DNA from: Lysobacter_F sp035645555
Lineage (GTDB): Bacteria; Pseudomonadota; Gammaproteobacteria; Xanthomonadales; Xanthomonadaceae
NCBI GenBank assembly: GCA_035645555.1
Contig: DASQMI010000022.1
Location: forward strand, 1 to 16,741
Direction of reading: 5' to 3'
Length of the DNA: 16,741 bases
Shown here: one piece after another, positions 15,801 through 16,741 of the stretch
Numbering within the stretch: position 1 is the stretch's first letter
Layout of the letters: each line of letters begins with the position of its first letter
Notes under the pieces: model-generated
Database searches by the model: none
What the model was told of the DNA's origin: nothing
Seen by the model: only the letters and a program-made list of their open reading frames with translations
Position numbers and translations under genes: made by a program

Positions 15801-16155
15801 CGAGACAGCGTTTTCCGCGAGCGACATCGATGCCTGCCTCGCCGCGCTGGTCGCGCTGCGCGAACGCGCGCGCACGCTGCCGCTGCCGTTCCTGCCGAAG
15901 AGCGCGTACGCCGCGTGGTGTGCGCTCGCCGCCGGCAGGGACGAGCATGCGGCGCTCGATTGCGCCGACGAACTCTGGCGCGGCAGCGACCGCACCGCCG
16001 GCGAGGCCGACGCGGCCACCCGGCTGGCGCTGCGCGGGCGCGATCCGTTCCTCGATGGCGATGCGGAGGCGTGCGCGCACTTCCTCGCGCTGGCGCGCGC
16101 GGTGTTCGACGCGCTCGAGACGGCCGCGCCGTTCGACGTGGAGGCGCTGGCATGA
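12814..16155 (+). CDS. recC: RecBCD enzyme subunit RecC
   Basis: The 1113-residue product is close to E. coli RecC (1122). Recognisable RecC segments are LRIYYSNALDVLAGLLA at the N-terminus, GDNPLLAAWGQAGRDFI (~258-274), FHACHTRLREVQVLHDQL (~334-351), CFGRMVPMRLIPFRVICLLGMDEAAFPARD (~625-654), GDPSLRDADRFLFLQLFASA (~674-693) and LPLPFLPKSAYAAW near 1025. RecC holds helicase- and nuclease-like folds without catalytic residues, splits the DNA strands and recognises Chi during double-strand break repair. ATG 12814 has no Shine-Dalgarno; GTG 12823, three codons in, is an alternative closer to the usual RecC start. The upstream open frame overlaps mlaF and is noise. The stop overlaps the recB ATG by 4 nt. 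Confidence 0.94.
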   Translation: MGPVSGLRIYYSNALDVLAGLLARTLAQPAPDGDWLRPDVVLVPQFAMRRWLQQELATQAGICANLQILTPGEFVDRALDSQLGPAPAGDRLAPEVARWHLLRALEQDPPAALRGYLNDGDALRRWSLAEALAQTFERYQAWRRDWLLDWERGRERDWQAELWRRIARSRSHRARRIDAYLRRFGADGGEMPLGLPARLFVFACQNVSPDVLQVILSQARAGEQHYFVHTPARAYWGDVRRFAADYAPAEDERFAGDNPLLAAWGQAGRDFIAALASGEAGHAQWEAQAFVEPSTDTLLGRLQRDALDNRAPCAAAEPGWPRAAVDRSDASLQFHACHTRLREVQVLHDQLRALLERPGTLEQPALEPRDIAVLAPDIDAYAPHIEAVFGGALGTPREIPYTIADTSPLASASLAGAFLRVLELPLRALAAGELVDLLAVPAVAARFGLDDAARGRVQTWLEQAGARWAFDAADRARLGVPAEEAYTLRFALERLLLGYALGADAGVERVAAWPELEGQDAETLDRLLQAVALLRQAATELAGAHPPARWGEKLDALLSRLFAVERDGVEARVLERIRAAVGSFAQSALDAGFDAPVPHAVVLAQLRRALAEVDARAPFLSGGVCFGRMVPMRLIPFRVICLLGMDEAAFPARDPHDELNRLTLERDTLRRRVGDPSLRDADRFLFLQLFASAGRVFYVSWPGFDPRDGHARPPAAPVAELLDAAAACHVAADAGERAALRAALVVRHALQPYSAANFGAPRIDEAAPDLRRFSFDARWHAAAAAAVGTRAPLAAFAPQPVCIAGEPERVLTLDRLRRALMRPPAFFLQEGVRLRLPEEEPALPEHEPLGEPDALERYRLQTEVFARWLRSGERPHAPALHDAFLARAWVAPGEDGRRALQESIDCVAPYAERALDAGFRGDGATVPYTLELGAVHLQGTLAGVHGERVLRVALRPKGRHGGHALRHGLDRLVAARLGLTLVELANDRDGAPVAVRETAFSASDIDACLAALVALRERARTLPLPFLPKSAYAAWCALAAGRDEHAALDCADELWRGSDRTAGEADAATRLALRGRDPFLDGDAEACAHFLALARAVFDALETAAPFDVEALA

Positions 16156-16741
16156 GCGCCATCGCGCCCGCCGCGCCGCCGATCGGGCGGCGGCTGATCG
16201 AAGCCAGCGCCGGCACCGGCAAGACCTACGCGCTGGCCGGCCTGTTCGCCCGCGCGGTGATCGTGCACCGGCTGCGCGTACCGCAGGTGCTCGCGGTCAC
16301 CTACACGGTGAAGGCGACCGAGGAACTGCAGGAGCGCGTGCGCACGCGCCTGCAGCGCGCCGCCGAACTGGCGGCGAACTGGGATGGCGCTGTGCCCCGC
16401 GAGGAACCGGCGGAGGACGCGCTGCTGCGCGCGTTGATCGGCGAGGCGCTCGCCGGCGAGGCGCTGCCGGCGCTGCGCGCGCGGCTGGCGCGTGCCCAGC
16501 GCGAGCTCGATCTCGCCGCGATCCACACCATCCACGGCTTCTGCCAGCGCGTGCTGCGCGAGCAGGCGCTGCTGACCGGGCAGCCGCTGCAGGGCGCCGA
16601 ACTGCAGCCGGACAACCTCGCCTCGCGGCGCGCGCTCGCGGTCACCTTGTGGCGCGAGGCGGTGGCCGAACCGGAGGCGGTCGCGTTCCTGCGCCGCGCG
16701 TTCGGCTCGCCGCACGGGCTTGCCGACGCGCTGGCCGATCT
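16152..16741 (+). CDS. recB: RecBCD enzyme subunit RecB, N-terminal part (cut by window edge)
   Basis: The ATG at 16152 overlaps the recC stop in ATGA, and 196 codons are visible before the window ends (E. coli RecB is about 1180). LIEASAGTGKTYALAGLFAR (15-34) is the UvrD-like Walker A, with Lys24. VTYTVKATEELQERVRTRL (49-67) is motif Ia. IHTIHGFCQRVL (124-135) is the highly conserved RecB stretch. RecB is the 3'-to-5' helicase and carries the nuclease domain at its C-terminus, outside this window. The recC-recB order with coupling implies an operon; recD probably follows but is not seen. Confidence 0.93.
   Translation, partial: MSAIAPAAPPIGRRLIEASAGTGKTYALAGLFARAVIVHRLRVPQVLAVTYTVKATEELQERVRTRLQRAAELAANWDGAVPREEPAEDALLRALIGEALAGEALPALRARLARAQRELDLAAIHTIHGFCQRVLREQALLTGQPLQGAELQPDNLASRRALAVTLWREAVAEPEAVAFLRRAFGSPHGLADALAD

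Noticed and set aside
11878..16080. Minus-strand open frame of 1400 codons antisense to recC
   Set aside because: Only its last 262 codons are real (mlaF). The rest is low-complexity Arg/Ala/Gln/His sequence mirrored from the GC-rich recC codons, with no domain pattern.
1..16741. A previously undescribed multigene system, defence island or mobile element
   Set aside because: All genes belong to recognised chromosomal families. I saw no transposase, integrase, toxin-antitoxin pair, direct-repeat array or composition break.

Overview
The window is very GC-rich (most codons end in G or C) and densely coded, with no tRNA, rRNA, insertion sequence, phage gene or CRISPR array visible. Protein signatures, gene order and base composition suggest a chromosomal housekeeping region of a gammaproteobacterium of the Xanthomonadales/Lysobacterales type (Lysobacter, Luteimonas, Xanthomonas relatives). 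This placement is an inference from general resemblance; no database was searched.

Layout. At the left edge is the N-terminal half of a rhomboid protease (1-451, minus), divergent from a membrane-bound GGDEF diguanylate cyclase (560-1744, plus). The cyclase converges, with a 3-nt gap, on a TerC/Alx-family membrane protein (1748-2695, minus). The terC leader carries a convincing yybP-ykoY (manganese) riboswitch aptamer (about 2770-2859, minus), followed by a strong hairpin that competes with its closing helix. Divergent from it is an RlmI-type 23S rRNA methyltransferase (2967-4139, plus). Next is a minus-strand pair, an exported YcaC-like isochorismatase-fold hydrolase (4178-4882) and an EamA/DMT transporter (4906-5841). 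These diverge from a LysR regulator (5927-6874, plus) that probably controls them. rmuC (6961-8493, plus) follows and converges on the Mla cluster.

The Mla cluster, read on the minus strand, is mlaF-mlaE-mlaD-mlaC-mlaB-mlaA (12666 down to 8507). It is a complete retrograde phospholipid transport system: inner-membrane ABC complex FEDB, periplasmic shuttle MlaC and outer-membrane partner MlaA. mlaF/mlaE and mlaC/mlaB overlap at stop/start codons. mlaA has its own likely promoter. Divergent from mlaF, recC (12814-16155, plus) and the start of recB (16152 to the right edge) encode two subunits of the RecBCD helicase-nuclease.

Most notable points: the manganese riboswitch with its repeated CCTTCG/CGAAGG arms; an MlaA whose lipobox cysteine position is alanine and whose mature part lacks cysteine altogether; and several genes with a TANANT/TAGACT-type -10 box only 6-8 nt before the start codon, which predicts leaderless mRNAs. 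I found no wholly unknown multigene system; the genes belong to recognisable families.
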